From a bacterium (GTDB lineage: Bacteria; Sysuimicrobiota; Sysuimicrobiia; Sysuimicrobiales; Segetimicrobiaceae): a DNA stretch of 44,631 nucleotides. Under the pieces are notes generated by a model, which worked only from the letters and a program-made list of their open reading frames with translations, was not told the DNA's origin and did no database searches. Of this stretch, positions 1-7,517 are shown piece after piece. The position numbers were made by a program, and so were the translations under genes. Every line of letters starts with the position of its first letter. Position 1 is the first letter of the stretch. The stretch covers positions 1-44,631 of the forward strand of contig DASSJF010000063.1 in assembly GCA_035691305.1 (NCBI GenBank). The letters run 5' to 3'.

Positions 1-441
1 GCGGCGTCGGTCGTGATCGCGAACCGCAACTGGGATCGCGCGGCCGCGCTGGTCGCGGACCTCCGCCGGGCGCTCCCGGGAGGCGCCGCCGAGGCGGTGC
101 CGCTTGACGGCGCGGCGGCGGCGCGCATCGCCGGCGCGACGCTCCTGGTGCAGGCGACGACCGTGGGCTCCGGCGCGCAGCGAACGCAGTCGGCGGTCCC
201 GGAGGCCGTGCTTCACCAGGGACTCTCCGTCATGGACATGGTCTACGAGCCGCGCGAGACCGTGCTGCTCCGCGAGGCGCGGGCGCGCGGGTGCCGTGCG
301 ATCGAAGGGCGGTCGATGCTCGTGTATCAGGGGGCGCGCGCGTTCGAGCTGTGGACGGGGCGGCCGGCGCCGACGGGAGCGATGCGGCGCGCGGTCGGCC
401 TGGCGGACGATACGCCGGTGGCGAAGGTCGGAGGGCGATAG
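1..441 (+). CDS. aroE: shikimate dehydrogenase, C-terminal part (5' end outside window)
   Basis: This is the C-terminal ~146 residues of shikimate 5-dehydrogenase, which reduces 3-dehydroshikimate to shikimate with NADPH in the cytosol. The frame is open to the left window edge, so the start is not visible. The first residues contain [10 protein letters not shown], matching the family NRTxxRA segment that contacts the NADP 2'-phosphate. The later [14 protein letters not shown] matches the conserved D-x-x-Y-x-P-x-x-T segment, and [15 protein letters not shown] matches the family's C-terminal ML-x-x-Q-x-x-x-x-F-x-x-W-x-G. aroC starts 4 bp downstream, so the gene belongs to the shikimate operon. 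Assignment is firm; only truncation by the window limits it. Confidence 0.93.
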   Translation, partial: AASVVIANRNWDRAAALVADLRRALPGGAAEAVPLDGAAAARIAGATLLVQATTVGSGAQRTQSAVPEAVLHQGLSVMDMVYEPRETVLLREARARGCRAIEGRSMLVYQGARAFELWTGRPAPTGAMRRAVGLADDTPVAKVGGR

Positions 442-445
442 GACG

Positions 446-1582
446 ATGCTCCGGTTTCTGACCTCGGGCGAATCACACGGCCGCGGCCTTCTCGTCGTCG
501 TGGAGGGGATGCCGGCCGGCGTTCCGGTGTCGGAGGACGGGATCAACGAGCAGCTGGCGCGACGCCAGCGCGGCTACGGCCGCGGCGGCCGCATGCAGAT
601 CGAACAGGACCGCGCCGAGATCTACACCGGCGTGATGGGCGGCACCACCATCGGGGCCCCCATCGGGCTCGCGATCGGCAACAAGGACTGGCGGAAGGAC
701 GAACCGCCGCTCACGCGGCCCCGGCCCGGGCACGCCGACCTGGCGGGCGCGCTGAAGTACCATTTCGACGACGTGCGGCGCGTGCTCGAACGCTCGAGCG
801 CGCGCGAGACCGTATCGCGCGTCGCGGCGGGTGCCTTGGCGCGGACGCTGCTCGCCCAGTTTGGCGTGATGCTGTTCAGCCACGTCGTAGAGCTCGGAGG
901 GATCGCCGCGGCGCAGCGGCCGGCGCGGATCGAAGAGATTCCCGCCGTTGCCGAGGCCTCGCCGCTGCGCTGCGCCGATCCCGATGCGGAGCAGCGGATG
1001 ATCGCCGCCATCGACGAGGCGAAGGCGCGCGGCGACACGCTCGGCGGCGTTTTCGAAGTCGTCGCGCTCGGCGTGCCGGTCGGGCTCGGGACGTACGTGC
1101 ACTGGGATCGCCGGCTCGACGGGCGGCTCGCCCAGGCGATGATGTCGATCAACGCGATGAAGGGCGTCGAGATCGGCCGGGGCTTCGAGGAAGCGCGTCT
1201 GCCCGGGTCGTCTGCGCACGATGAGATCCTCTACGAGGGCGGCCGCGGTTTCTACCGGCGCACCAATCAGTCCGGCGGCACGGAAGGCGGCATGACGACC
1301 GGCGAACCGCTTGTCGTGCGCGTGGCGATGAAGCCGTTGAGCACGCTGCGCAGCCCGCTTGCGTCGGTGGATATCGTGACAAAGGAGCGTGTCGAGGCGG
1401 CGGTTGTTCGCAGCGATGTGACGGCGGTTCCGGCGGCCGGTGTGATCGGTGAGGCGATGGCCGCGCTTGTGCTGGCCGACGCGATGCTCGAGAAGTTCGG
1501 CGGCGATAGTTTGGATCAGATGCGTGTCGCCTATGACGCGCATCGGGAGTGGGTTTTGCGCGGCCCGGGAGGGCGCGCGTGA
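446..1582 (+). CDS. aroC: chorismate synthase
   Basis: Chorismate synthase (378 aa) catalyses the last common step, EPSP to chorismate, using reduced FMN. The N-terminus [14 protein letters not shown] carries the family GESHG signature with its catalytic His. [34 protein letters not shown] and [13 protein letters not shown] are further hallmark segments, as are [16 protein letters not shown] and the C-terminal [26 protein letters not shown] start at ATG 446, where the family N-terminus begins, preceded by GGAGGG at 430-435. The frame is open further upstream, but that part overlaps aroE and has no homology. The end overlaps the GTG of the next gene (GTGA), suggesting translational coupling. 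Confidence 0.97.
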   Translation: MLRFLTSGESHGRGLLVVVEGMPAGVPVSEDGINEQLARRQRGYGRGGRMQIEQDRAEIYTGVMGGTTIGAPIGLAIGNKDWRKDEPPLTRPRPGHADLAGALKYHFDDVRRVLERSSARETVSRVAAGALARTLLAQFGVMLFSHVVELGGIAAAQRPARIEEIPAVAEASPLRCADPDAEQRMIAAIDEAKARGDTLGGVFEVVALGVPVGLGTYVHWDRRLDGRLAQAMMSINAMKGVEIGRGFEEARLPGSSAHDEILYEGGRGFYRRTNQSGGTEGGMTTGEPLVVRVAMKPLSTLRSPLASVDIVTKERVEAAVVRSDVTAVPAAGVIGEAMAALVLADAMLEKFGGDSLDQMRVAYDAHREWVLRGPGGRA

Positions 1583-3339
1583 GCACGGTGCCGGCCGATA
1601 CCGGTAAAGGGAGCGGTGAGCGCGTGCCGGCGCGGCCCGCCGCGGCGGCACACGGGCGGCACAGCGTAGCGAACGGTCGTTCGCATACGAACACAGATAC
1701 GGATGCGGTCATCAACATCGTCCTTATCGGGTTCATGGGCACCGGCAAGTCCGCGGTCGGGCGCCGCCTCGCGGAGCGCCTGGGCCGGCGCTTCCTCGAC
1801 ACCGACGCCCTCATCGAGGCGCGGGCGGGCCGCACGATTGCCCGCATCTTCGCCGAGGACGGCGAGCCCGTGTTTCGCGGTCTCGAGGCCGCCGCGGTCG
1901 CGGAGGCGGGCGCGTCCCGAGGCGCCGTCATCGCGACCGGCGGCGGCGTGCCGATGCGCCCCGACAACATGCGGCACCTGCGCCGTCACGGAGTGATCGT
2001 GGCGCTCACCGCGTCGCCGCGCACGATCCTGGCGCGCGTCGGCGGCGGCGCGGACCGTCCGATGCTCGGCGGCGATCCCGAATCCACCGTCCGCCGGTTG
2101 CTCGCCGAGCGGGACGCGGCGTACCGCGACGCCGACCTGGTCGTGGACACATCCGACGTGTCGGCCGAAGAAGCCGCCGATCGTGTGCTCGAATTCGTTC
2201 GCGCGCGCGCGTCCGGCCCCGCGCCGTCCGGCGGGTCGGCACACCGGCGGGTTCGCGTCGATCTCGGCGAGCGCGGGTACGACATCCACATCGGTGCGGC
2301 GCTCCTCCGCCGGGTGCCGGAGCTGCTCCGGGATGCCGGCGTCACCGGGCGCCTCGCCCTGCTCACGCATCCGCGTCTGGACGAGCGGTACGGCCGTCCG
2401 CTGGCGGACGCGCTGCGGGCCGCCGGGCGCGAGGTCGTGGTCGTGACCGTGCCGCCGTCGGAGTCGAGCAAGAGTCTGCGCGCGGCCGCGAAGGTCTACG
2501 ACGCGCTTATCGACGCCCGGCTCGACCGGGGCTCCGCCGTCCTCGCGCTCGGCGGCGGCGTGGCGGGCGACCTGGGCGGGTTCGTGGCGGCGACGTTCCT
2601 CCGCGGCATCCGGTGGGTCGCGCTCCCGACGACGCTGCTGGCCCAGGTGGACGCTTCGATCGGGGGCAAGACCGCGGTCGACCACCCGCGCGGCAAGAAC
2701 CTAATCGGCGCCGTGCACCAGCCCTCGCTCGTCGTCGCGGACGTGGAGACGCTCGGCTCGCTGCCTCGGCGTCAGCTGCGGTCCGGCATGGCGGAGGTCG
2801 TCAAGACCGGCGTGATCGGCGCGGCGGACTTGTTCGAATTCCTGGACGGGAACCTGCGCGCCGTGATGGCTCGGCGCCCGGCGGCGCTCGTCCACACGAT
2901 CGAACGCTGCGCGGCGTACAAGGCGCGTGTGGTCGCCGCCGACGAGCGCGAGTCCGGCGAGCGGATGGTGCTCAACTACGGGCACACGATCGGGCACGGC
3001 ATCGAAGCCGCCGCGGGCTACCGGGGCCTCACGCACGGCGAGGCGATCGCGGTCGGCATGACGCTCGAGGCGCGCCTGGCGGTGCGGCTCGGCGTCTGTG
3101 AACCCGCGGTCTTGGAAAAGCAGACGGCGCTGCTCGAGGGCGCCGGGCTGCCGGTCACTCTGGCCGCGCTTGGCGCGGCCCGGCCGCGCAGCGCGGCCGC
3201 GATCGCACAGGCGATGACGCTCGACAAGAAGGCGCGGGAGGGCCGGCTGCGGTTCGTTCTCCCCGCGTCGATCGGCCGGACGGTCGTCCGCGACGACGTG
3301 CCGCCGGCACTGCTCGAGGAGGTGCTCGCCGATGGCTAG
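1579..3339 (+). CDS. aroKB: fused shikimate kinase / 3-dehydroquinate synthase
   Basis: A bifunctional enzyme of about 586 aa. The N-terminal domain (about 45-215) is shikimate kinase: Walker A GFMGTGKS near residues 51-58, LDTDALIE with the shikimate-binding Asp, EPVFRGLE with the binding Arg, ATGGGV, and the lid DRPMLGG. The C-terminal domain (about 225-586) is 3-dehydroquinate synthase: [37 protein letters not shown], and likely metal ligands in [15 protein letters not shown] and HGEA. The domain order (step 5 before step 2) matches AroKB fusions known in Thermotoga. GTG 1579 overlaps the aroC stop (GTGA). The first ~43 residues look low-complexity, so GTG 1624, with AAAGGGAG about 10 bp upstream, is an alternative start. 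Confidence 0.95.
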   Translation: MSTVPADTGKGSGERVPARPAAAAHGRHSVANGRSHTNTDTDAVINIVLIGFMGTGKSAVGRRLAERLGRRFLDTDALIEARAGRTIARIFAEDGEPVFRGLEAAAVAEAGASRGAVIATGGGVPMRPDNMRHLRRHGVIVALTASPRTILARVGGGADRPMLGGDPESTVRRLLAERDAAYRDADLVVDTSDVSAEEAADRVLEFVRARASGPAPSGGSAHRRVRVDLGERGYDIHIGAALLRRVPELLRDAGVTGRLALLTHPRLDERYGRPLADALRAAGREVVVVTVPPSESSKSLRAAAKVYDALIDARLDRGSAVLALGGGVAGDLGGFVAATFLRGIRWVALPTTLLAQVDASIGGKTAVDHPRGKNLIGAVHQPSLVVADVETLGSLPRRQLRSGMAEVVKTGVIGAADLFEFLDGNLRAVMARRPAALVHTIERCAAYKARVVAADERESGERMVLNYGHTIGHGIEAAAGYRGLTHGEAIAVGMTLEARLAVRLGVCEPAVLEKQTALLEGAGLPVTLAALGAARPRSAAAIAQAMTLDKKAREGRLRFVLPASIGRTVVRDDVPPALLEEVLADG

Positions 3340-4336
3340 AGTGCTCGTTCTGCACGGTCCGAACTTGAATCTGCTCGGCCGCCGCGAGCCTCACCTCTAC
3401 GGGTCGGCGACGCTCGAGGACGTCGAGCGCGAGCTGCGGGCGCTGGCGCGGGAGCTCGGGGTGGAGATCGAGACCGCCCAGAGCAACCACGAAGGCACGC
3501 TGATCGACCGGCTGCAGACCGCCCCGGCGCGGTACGCGGCGGTCGTGTTTAACCCCGGCGGGCTGACGAACACCAGCATCGCCCTGCGGGACACGATCCT
3601 GGCGATCGGCATTCCGGTCGTCGAGGTGCATGTGACCAACATTCACGCGCGCGAGCACTTCCGCCACCATTCGATGATCGCCGGCGCGGCGGCGGGACAG
3701 GTCGCGGGGTTCGGCGTGCAGAGCTATCTCCTCGGGCTTCGCGCCGCGGCCGCGCTGGCGGCCGCGGCGGCGAAGCAGGCGGCCCAGGCGTCGGGCGACG
3801 GTGCCGGCGGGCGCGACGGCGCCCGCGCCAAGCCGATGGCGTCGCGGGCATCGAAGCCCGCCGCGGCCCGGCTCTCGCGCAACGGCGCGCGGCGGCGGGC
3901 GCGCCGGGAGCGGCCCGCCCGCGGAGGAGAGATCATGCGGTTTCGCGGCATCCGCGGAGCGATTACGGCCGACGCGAACACCGAGGCGGCGATTCTCGAA
4001 GCGACGGCCATCATGTTGAAGGCGATGGCCTCGCAGAACCAAGTCGACGCCGACGACATCGCCGGCGTCGTCTTTACCGTGACTCCGGATCTCAACGCGG
4101 TATTTCCGGCCGAGGCCGCGCGGCGGAATCTCGGGTGGCACCAGGTGCCGCTCATGTGCACGCAGGAGATTCCGGTCCCGGGCGCGCTGCCCCGGTGCGT
4201 GCGCGCGCTGATGTTCGTGAACACCACGAAGACCGCGGACGAGGTCCGCCACGTCTACCTCCGCGGCGCGGAGCGGCTTCGTCCGGACCTCACGGCGGCC
4301 GATGCGAAGGCCGGCGTAACCAAGCCCGGCGCCTGA
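3332..4336 (+). CDS. aroQH: fused type II 3-dehydroquinate dehydratase / AroH chorismate mutase
   Basis: One uninterrupted 334-codon frame. Residues 1-145 are a type II dehydroquinase: GPNLNLLGRREPHLYG with catalytic Arg and Tyr, FNPGGLTNTSIALRD, EVHVTNIHAREHFRHHS with the catalytic His and substrate Args. Residues 146-201 are an Ala/Arg-rich linker with no known domain. Residues 202-334 are an AroH-type chorismate mutase: FRGIRGAIT (active Arg), TPDLNAVFPAEA, CTQEIPV (Glu), CVRALM (Arg), RHVYL (Tyr), LRPDL (Arg). In the dehydroquinase, the usual THTS is TNTS, losing a conserved substrate-binding His. The join may be bypassed by an internal in-frame start (ATG 3935, described separately). The start overlaps aroB by 8 bp. 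Confidence 0.93.
   Translation: MARVLVLHGPNLNLLGRREPHLYGSATLEDVERELRALARELGVEIETAQSNHEGTLIDRLQTAPARYAAVVFNPGGLTNTSIALRDTILAIGIPVVEVHVTNIHAREHFRHHSMIAGAAAGQVAGFGVQSYLLGLRAAAALAAAAAKQAAQASGDGAGGRDGARAKPMASRASKPAAARLSRNGARRRARRERPARGGEIMRFRGIRGAITADANTEAAILEATAIMLKAMASQNQVDADDIAGVVFTVTPDLNAVFPAEAARRNLGWHQVPLMCTQEIPVPGALPRCVRALMFVNTTKTADEVRHVYLRGAERLRPDLTAADAKAGVTKPGA
3922..3937 (+). promoter_or_regulatory. internal ribosome binding site and in-frame ATG before the AroH domain
   Basis: GGAGGAGA occupies 3923-3930 and is followed 4 nt later by ATG at 3935-3937. That ATG is in frame with the dehydroquinase and sits exactly where a free-standing AroH begins (MRFRGIRGA). The spacing is good for ribosome recruitment, so a separate chorismate mutase could be made alongside the fusion. 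This is inferred from spacing only; the intact frame shows no stop between the two domains. Confidence 0.6.
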
Positions 4337-5613
4337 TGCCTCTCGTCGTCGCGCCGGGCGGCGCGCTGCGCGGCGCCGTGCGCGTGCCCGGCGACAAATC
4401 GATCTCGCACCGCGCCGTGCTGCTCGGCGCGATCGCGCGGGGCCGGACGCGCGTGGACGGCTTCCTCCGCGCGGAGGACTGCCTCGCGACCCTGCGGTGC
4501 GTGCGTGCGCTCGGCGTCGATGTCGAGGACGACGGCGAGCGCCTCGTGGTACACGGCGGGGCGCTCCGCGAGCCCGCGACCGCCCTCGACGTCGGCAACT
4601 CCGGCACGACGATCCGCCTGCTCACCGGCATCCTCGCCGGCCAGCCGTTCCCCAGTACGCTCACCGGCGACGCGAGCATCCGGCGCCGCCCGATGGACCG
4701 CATCGCCGAACCGCTCCGGCGCATGGGCGCGCGCATTTCCGGCCGCGACGGCGGCCGCCTCGCGCCGCTCACCGTGGAAGGCGGCGGTCTGCGGGCCATC
4801 GCGTACACGACGCCGGTCGCGAGCGCGCAGGTCAAATCGGCGATCCTCCTCGCCGCGCTCTTCGCTGACGGCGAGACCGCGGTGACGGAGCCGTCGCTCA
4901 GCCGCGACCACACGGAACGTATGCTGAGCGGCTTCGGGGTGGCGGTGGCGCGCGACGGGCTCACGGTGCGGCTCAGGGGTCCCGCCCAACCGGCGGCGGC
5001 GCCGGTCACCGTGCCGGGAGACATTTCCTCCGCGGCGTTCTTTCTCACCGCGGCCGCGATCGTGCCGGGCTCCGCGGTGACCGTCCGCGGCGTCGGCCTC
5101 AACCCGACGCGCACCGGCCTGCTCGACGTGCTGCGGGCGATGGGGGCCGCGGTCGAGATCGCCAACCGGCGCGACGAGGCGGGCGAACCGGCCGGCGACG
5201 TGACGGTCCGCGCCGCCGCGCTGCACGGGACGGCGATCGGCGGCGCGCTGATCCCGCGGCTCATCGACGAGCTGCCGGTGCTGGCCGTCGCCGCGAGCGT
5301 GGCGGACGGCGAGACGGTGATCCGTGACGCCGCTGAGCTGCGCGTGAAGGAGTCCGATCGAATCGCGGCGCTGACGCGCGAGCTCGGCGGGATCGGCGCG
5401 CGGATCGAGGCGCAGCCGGACGGGCTTGCCATCCGCGGGGTACCGAAGCTGCGCGGCGGCCGCGCGGCGAGCGGCGGAGACCACCGGGTCGCGATGGCGC
5501 TGGCGGTCGCGGGCCTCCGGGCGGAGGCGCCCGTGACCGTGGACGACACCGATTGCATCCGCACGTCGTTTCCGGGTTTCGAAGAGACGCTCCGTGCGCT
5601 CACCGGCGCCTGA
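4336..5613 (+). CDS. aroA: 3-phosphoshikimate 1-carboxyvinyltransferase (EPSP synthase)
   Basis: EPSP synthase (425 aa) joins PEP to shikimate 3-phosphate. Conserved segments are PGDKSISHRAVLLGAI near the N-terminus, GNSGTTIRLLTGILAG (PEP and inhibitor site), GDASIRRRPMDRI, SAQVKSAILLA, LIDELPVLAV with the catalytic Asp, ELRVKESDRI and GDHRVAMAL. The motif set SRDHTER (R-x-H-x-E), GDK, SAQ and NPTR is the one used to recognise class II EPSP synthases, which tend to be less glyphosate-sensitive; that property is inference here. ATG 4336 overlaps the previous stop as TGATG, so coupling is likely. It completes the set converting DAHP to chorismate together with aroF of the trp operon. Confidence 0.96.
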   Translation: MPLVVAPGGALRGAVRVPGDKSISHRAVLLGAIARGRTRVDGFLRAEDCLATLRCVRALGVDVEDDGERLVVHGGALREPATALDVGNSGTTIRLLTGILAGQPFPSTLTGDASIRRRPMDRIAEPLRRMGARISGRDGGRLAPLTVEGGGLRAIAYTTPVASAQVKSAILLAALFADGETAVTEPSLSRDHTERMLSGFGVAVARDGLTVRLRGPAQPAAAPVTVPGDISSAAFFLTAAAIVPGSAVTVRGVGLNPTRTGLLDVLRAMGAAVEIANRRDEAGEPAGDVTVRAAALHGTAIGGALIPRLIDELPVLAVAASVADGETVIRDAAELRVKESDRIAALTRELGGIGARIEAQPDGLAIRGVPKLRGGRAASGGDHRVAMALAVAGLRAEAPVTVDDTDCIRTSFPGFEETLRALTGA

Positions 5614-6356
5614 TGCCCGACCTCCCGCAGCTGCTCCTGATCCTGGTGGTGATCGCGGGCGCGTCGACGGTGAAGGGCGCGATCGGCTTCGGATTTCCGC
5701 TCGTCAGCATCCCGCTCTTGTCGGCGATCATCGGGCCGCGCGCGGCCGTCCCGATGATCGCGATCCCGACGCTCCTCAGCAACGTCATCATGGTAAGCCG
5801 CGGCTCGGCGAGCCCCGCCAGCACGCACCTCATGCTGGCGATCGCGGGCCTCGTCGTCGGTACGGTCGCCGGCGCGGCCGCCATCAAGCTGCTCGACCCG
5901 CGGCACTTGTCGATCCTCGTGGGCGCCGTCGCGCTCGGCTACGTGGTCGCGACCGCGTTCCGGCTGACGGCGCTCGTGCCCGAGCGGGCCGGCCGCCGCG
6001 CGGCGCCGCTGGTCGGGCTCGCGGCCGGGCTCATGGGCGGCGCGACCGGCATCTTCGCTCCGCTGCTCGCGAGCTATCTCCATCTGCTGCAGCTGGCCAA
6101 GCGGGACTTCGTCTTCTGGCTCACGATCATGTTCTTCGTGAGCAACGCCGTCCAGGTCGCGAGCTACGCGCACCTCGGCCTCTACGCGGGTCCCGTGCTC
6201 GCGCTGGCGCTGATCGGCTGCGTGCCGATGGCGATCGGTACCTGGTCCGGCATGGCGCTCCAAGACCGCCTGGATCCCGAGGTGTTCGGCCGCGTCGTCC
6301 TCGCCATCGTGTTCCTCGCGTCGCTGGACCTGCTCGGTCGCGGGCTGCTCCGATAG
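5613..6356 (+). CDS. TauE/SafE (TSUP) family membrane permease
   Basis: A 247-aa integral membrane protein with about seven or eight hydrophobic segments. The N-terminal repeat contains VKGAIGFGFPLVSIPLL and the second contains AGLMGGATGIFAPLLASYL, the duplicated glycine-rich signature of the TauE/SafE/TSUP family. Members export or import sulfur-containing or organic anions such as sulfite, sulfoacetate or taurine; the substrate cannot be read from sequence. ATG 5613 overlaps the aroA stop (TGATG), so it is co-expressed with the shikimate genes, although no direct functional link is known. It ends the operon; DinB follows after 31 bp. Confidence 0.85.
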   Translation: MPDLPQLLLILVVIAGASTVKGAIGFGFPLVSIPLLSAIIGPRAAVPMIAIPTLLSNVIMVSRGSASPASTHLMLAIAGLVVGTVAGAAAIKLLDPRHLSILVGAVALGYVVATAFRLTALVPERAGRRAAPLVGLAAGLMGGATGIFAPLLASYLHLLQLAKRDFVFWLTIMFFVSNAVQVASYAHLGLYAGPVLALALIGCVPMAIGTWSGMALQDRLDPEVFGRVVLAIVFLASLDLLGRGLLR

Positions 6357-6387
6357 GGCGGCCCGCACTGCGGAGTGGAGGTGGAGG

Positions 6388-6888
6388 GTGAAGACGAGTC
6401 AGATGGACGTCATGAGCTGGATCGCTGAACGGTTCGAGCTGACGAACAAACTCGGCAACTTTGCCGCGCACGGGGTCGCGCCGGCGCTCGCGGGCGTCAC
6501 CGTCGAGATGGCCAACTGGCGTCCGGCGCCGGACCAGCACACGATTGCCGAGACGATCGGGCATCTCGCGTACCATCGAGAGCTGGTTGCGCTCCGGCTG
6601 ACCGGCGATCCGAAGCCGTACCGGGCCGACGACGACTGGCAGGCCGGACCACCGACCGAAGAAGGCCTGGCCCGTGTGCGCGCCCGGCTTGATCGGTCAC
6701 ATCAGGATGTCGCGGCGGCTCTCGCCGCCGTCACGCCCGACGACCTCCTCAAGCCGGTGATGGCCTCGTGGCTCTCGCGGAAGCGGGTCACGCGGACGAT
6801 CGATCTGGCCGTCGACATCGCGACACACGATCTCTACCACGCCGGGCAGATCTTCGTTCTGAAACGGCTGTACGCGGCCCGCGGCTGA
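6388..6888 (+). CDS. DinB-family protein
   Basis: A 166-aa soluble protein of the DinB/YfiT-like four-helix-bundle superfamily, many members of which are metal-dependent thiol transferases; others have unknown roles. The likely metal-binding His residues are in TIGHLAYH (59 and 63) and in ATHDLYHAGQI (147 and 151), matching the usual placement on helices 2 and 4. I chose GTG 6388 because GGAGGTGGAGG lies directly upstream. The specific reaction cannot be predicted, and neighbouring genes give no clear hint. Confidence 0.75.
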   Translation: MKTSQMDVMSWIAERFELTNKLGNFAAHGVAPALAGVTVEMANWRPAPDQHTIAETIGHLAYHRELVALRLTGDPKPYRADDDWQAGPPTEEGLARVRARLDRSHQDVAAALAAVTPDDLLKPVMASWLSRKRVTRTIDLAVDIATHDLYHAGQIFVLKRLYAARG

Positions 6889-6927
6889 GGCGGCTGTGCA
6901 CCTGAACGCCCGGTGCGCTTAGGAATA

Positions 6928-6956
6928 TTGACCGCGGTCGCGCTCCGAGATAAATA
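6928..6956 (+). promoter_or_regulatory. candidate sigma-70 promoter for the PPOX-molybdopterin operon
   Basis: TTGACC at 6928-6933 and TAAATA at 6951-6956 are separated by 17 bp in a locally AT-richer stretch of the intergenic gap. The -35 matches five of six consensus bases; the -10 is weak. It would start transcription roughly 30 bp before the GAGGAGG ribosome site of the next gene. Confidence 0.45.
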
Positions 6957-6992
6957 GAGAGACAACGACGCAGGTGAGCGAGGAGGCGCGGC

Positions 6993-7517
6993 ATGGGCGC
7001 ACTGACCGACGAGATGCAACGCATGGTTCGCGAACAGCGGCTCGGGTTCGTCGCCACGGTGTGCGCGGACGGGACGCCCAACCTGTCGCCGAAGGGCACG
7101 ACCACCGTCTGGGACGAGGATCATCTGATTTTCGCCGATATCTGCTCCCCGGGCACCGTCGCCAATCTCGCCCATAACCCCTCGGTCGAAGTGAACGTCG
7201 TCGATCCAATTAGCCGGCGGGGGTACCGCTTCAAGGGGCGCGCCGAGATCCTCGACCGCGGGCCGCTCTTCGACCGGGCGATGACGTTCTACCGCGACAC
7301 GTACGGGCTCAGCGCCGCGCTGGCGCGGCGGGTCGCGCGGGTCGTACTGATCGAGGTGCTGCACGCCGCCCCGCTCGTCTCACCGGTCTACGATACCGGC
7401 GTTTCTGAAGACGAGGTCGTGCGCCGCTACGCGCAATACTATGATGAGGTCAGACGGCGGCGGACGCCCTCGCCCTCGGGAACGGGCGGCGGGGCGACCG
7501 CGGGAGGCGGGACGTGA
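6993..7517 (+). CDS. pyridoxamine 5'-phosphate oxidase-like flavin-binding protein
   Basis: A 174-aa split-barrel protein of the PNPOx-like superfamily. The N-terminal half contains RLGFVATVCADGTPNLSPKGTTTVWDEDHLIFAD, typical of the FMN- or F420-binding barrel, and continues with SPGTVANLAHNPSVEVNVVD and GYRFKGRAEI. These proteins bind flavin, F420 or haem and carry out small redox reactions; the substrate is unknown. The C-terminal ~20 residues are a Ser/Gly/Thr-rich tail that overlaps the next gene. The start has GAGGAGG eight bases upstream. Its stop overlaps the GTG of the molybdopterin oxidoreductase, so the two are probably coupled and may share an electron path (inference). Confidence 0.8.
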   Translation: MGALTDEMQRMVREQRLGFVATVCADGTPNLSPKGTTTVWDEDHLIFADICSPGTVANLAHNPSVEVNVVDPISRRGYRFKGRAEILDRGPLFDRAMTFYRDTYGLSAALARRVARVVLIEVLHAAPLVSPVYDTGVSEDEVVRRYAQYYDEVRRRRTPSPSGTGGGATAGGGT

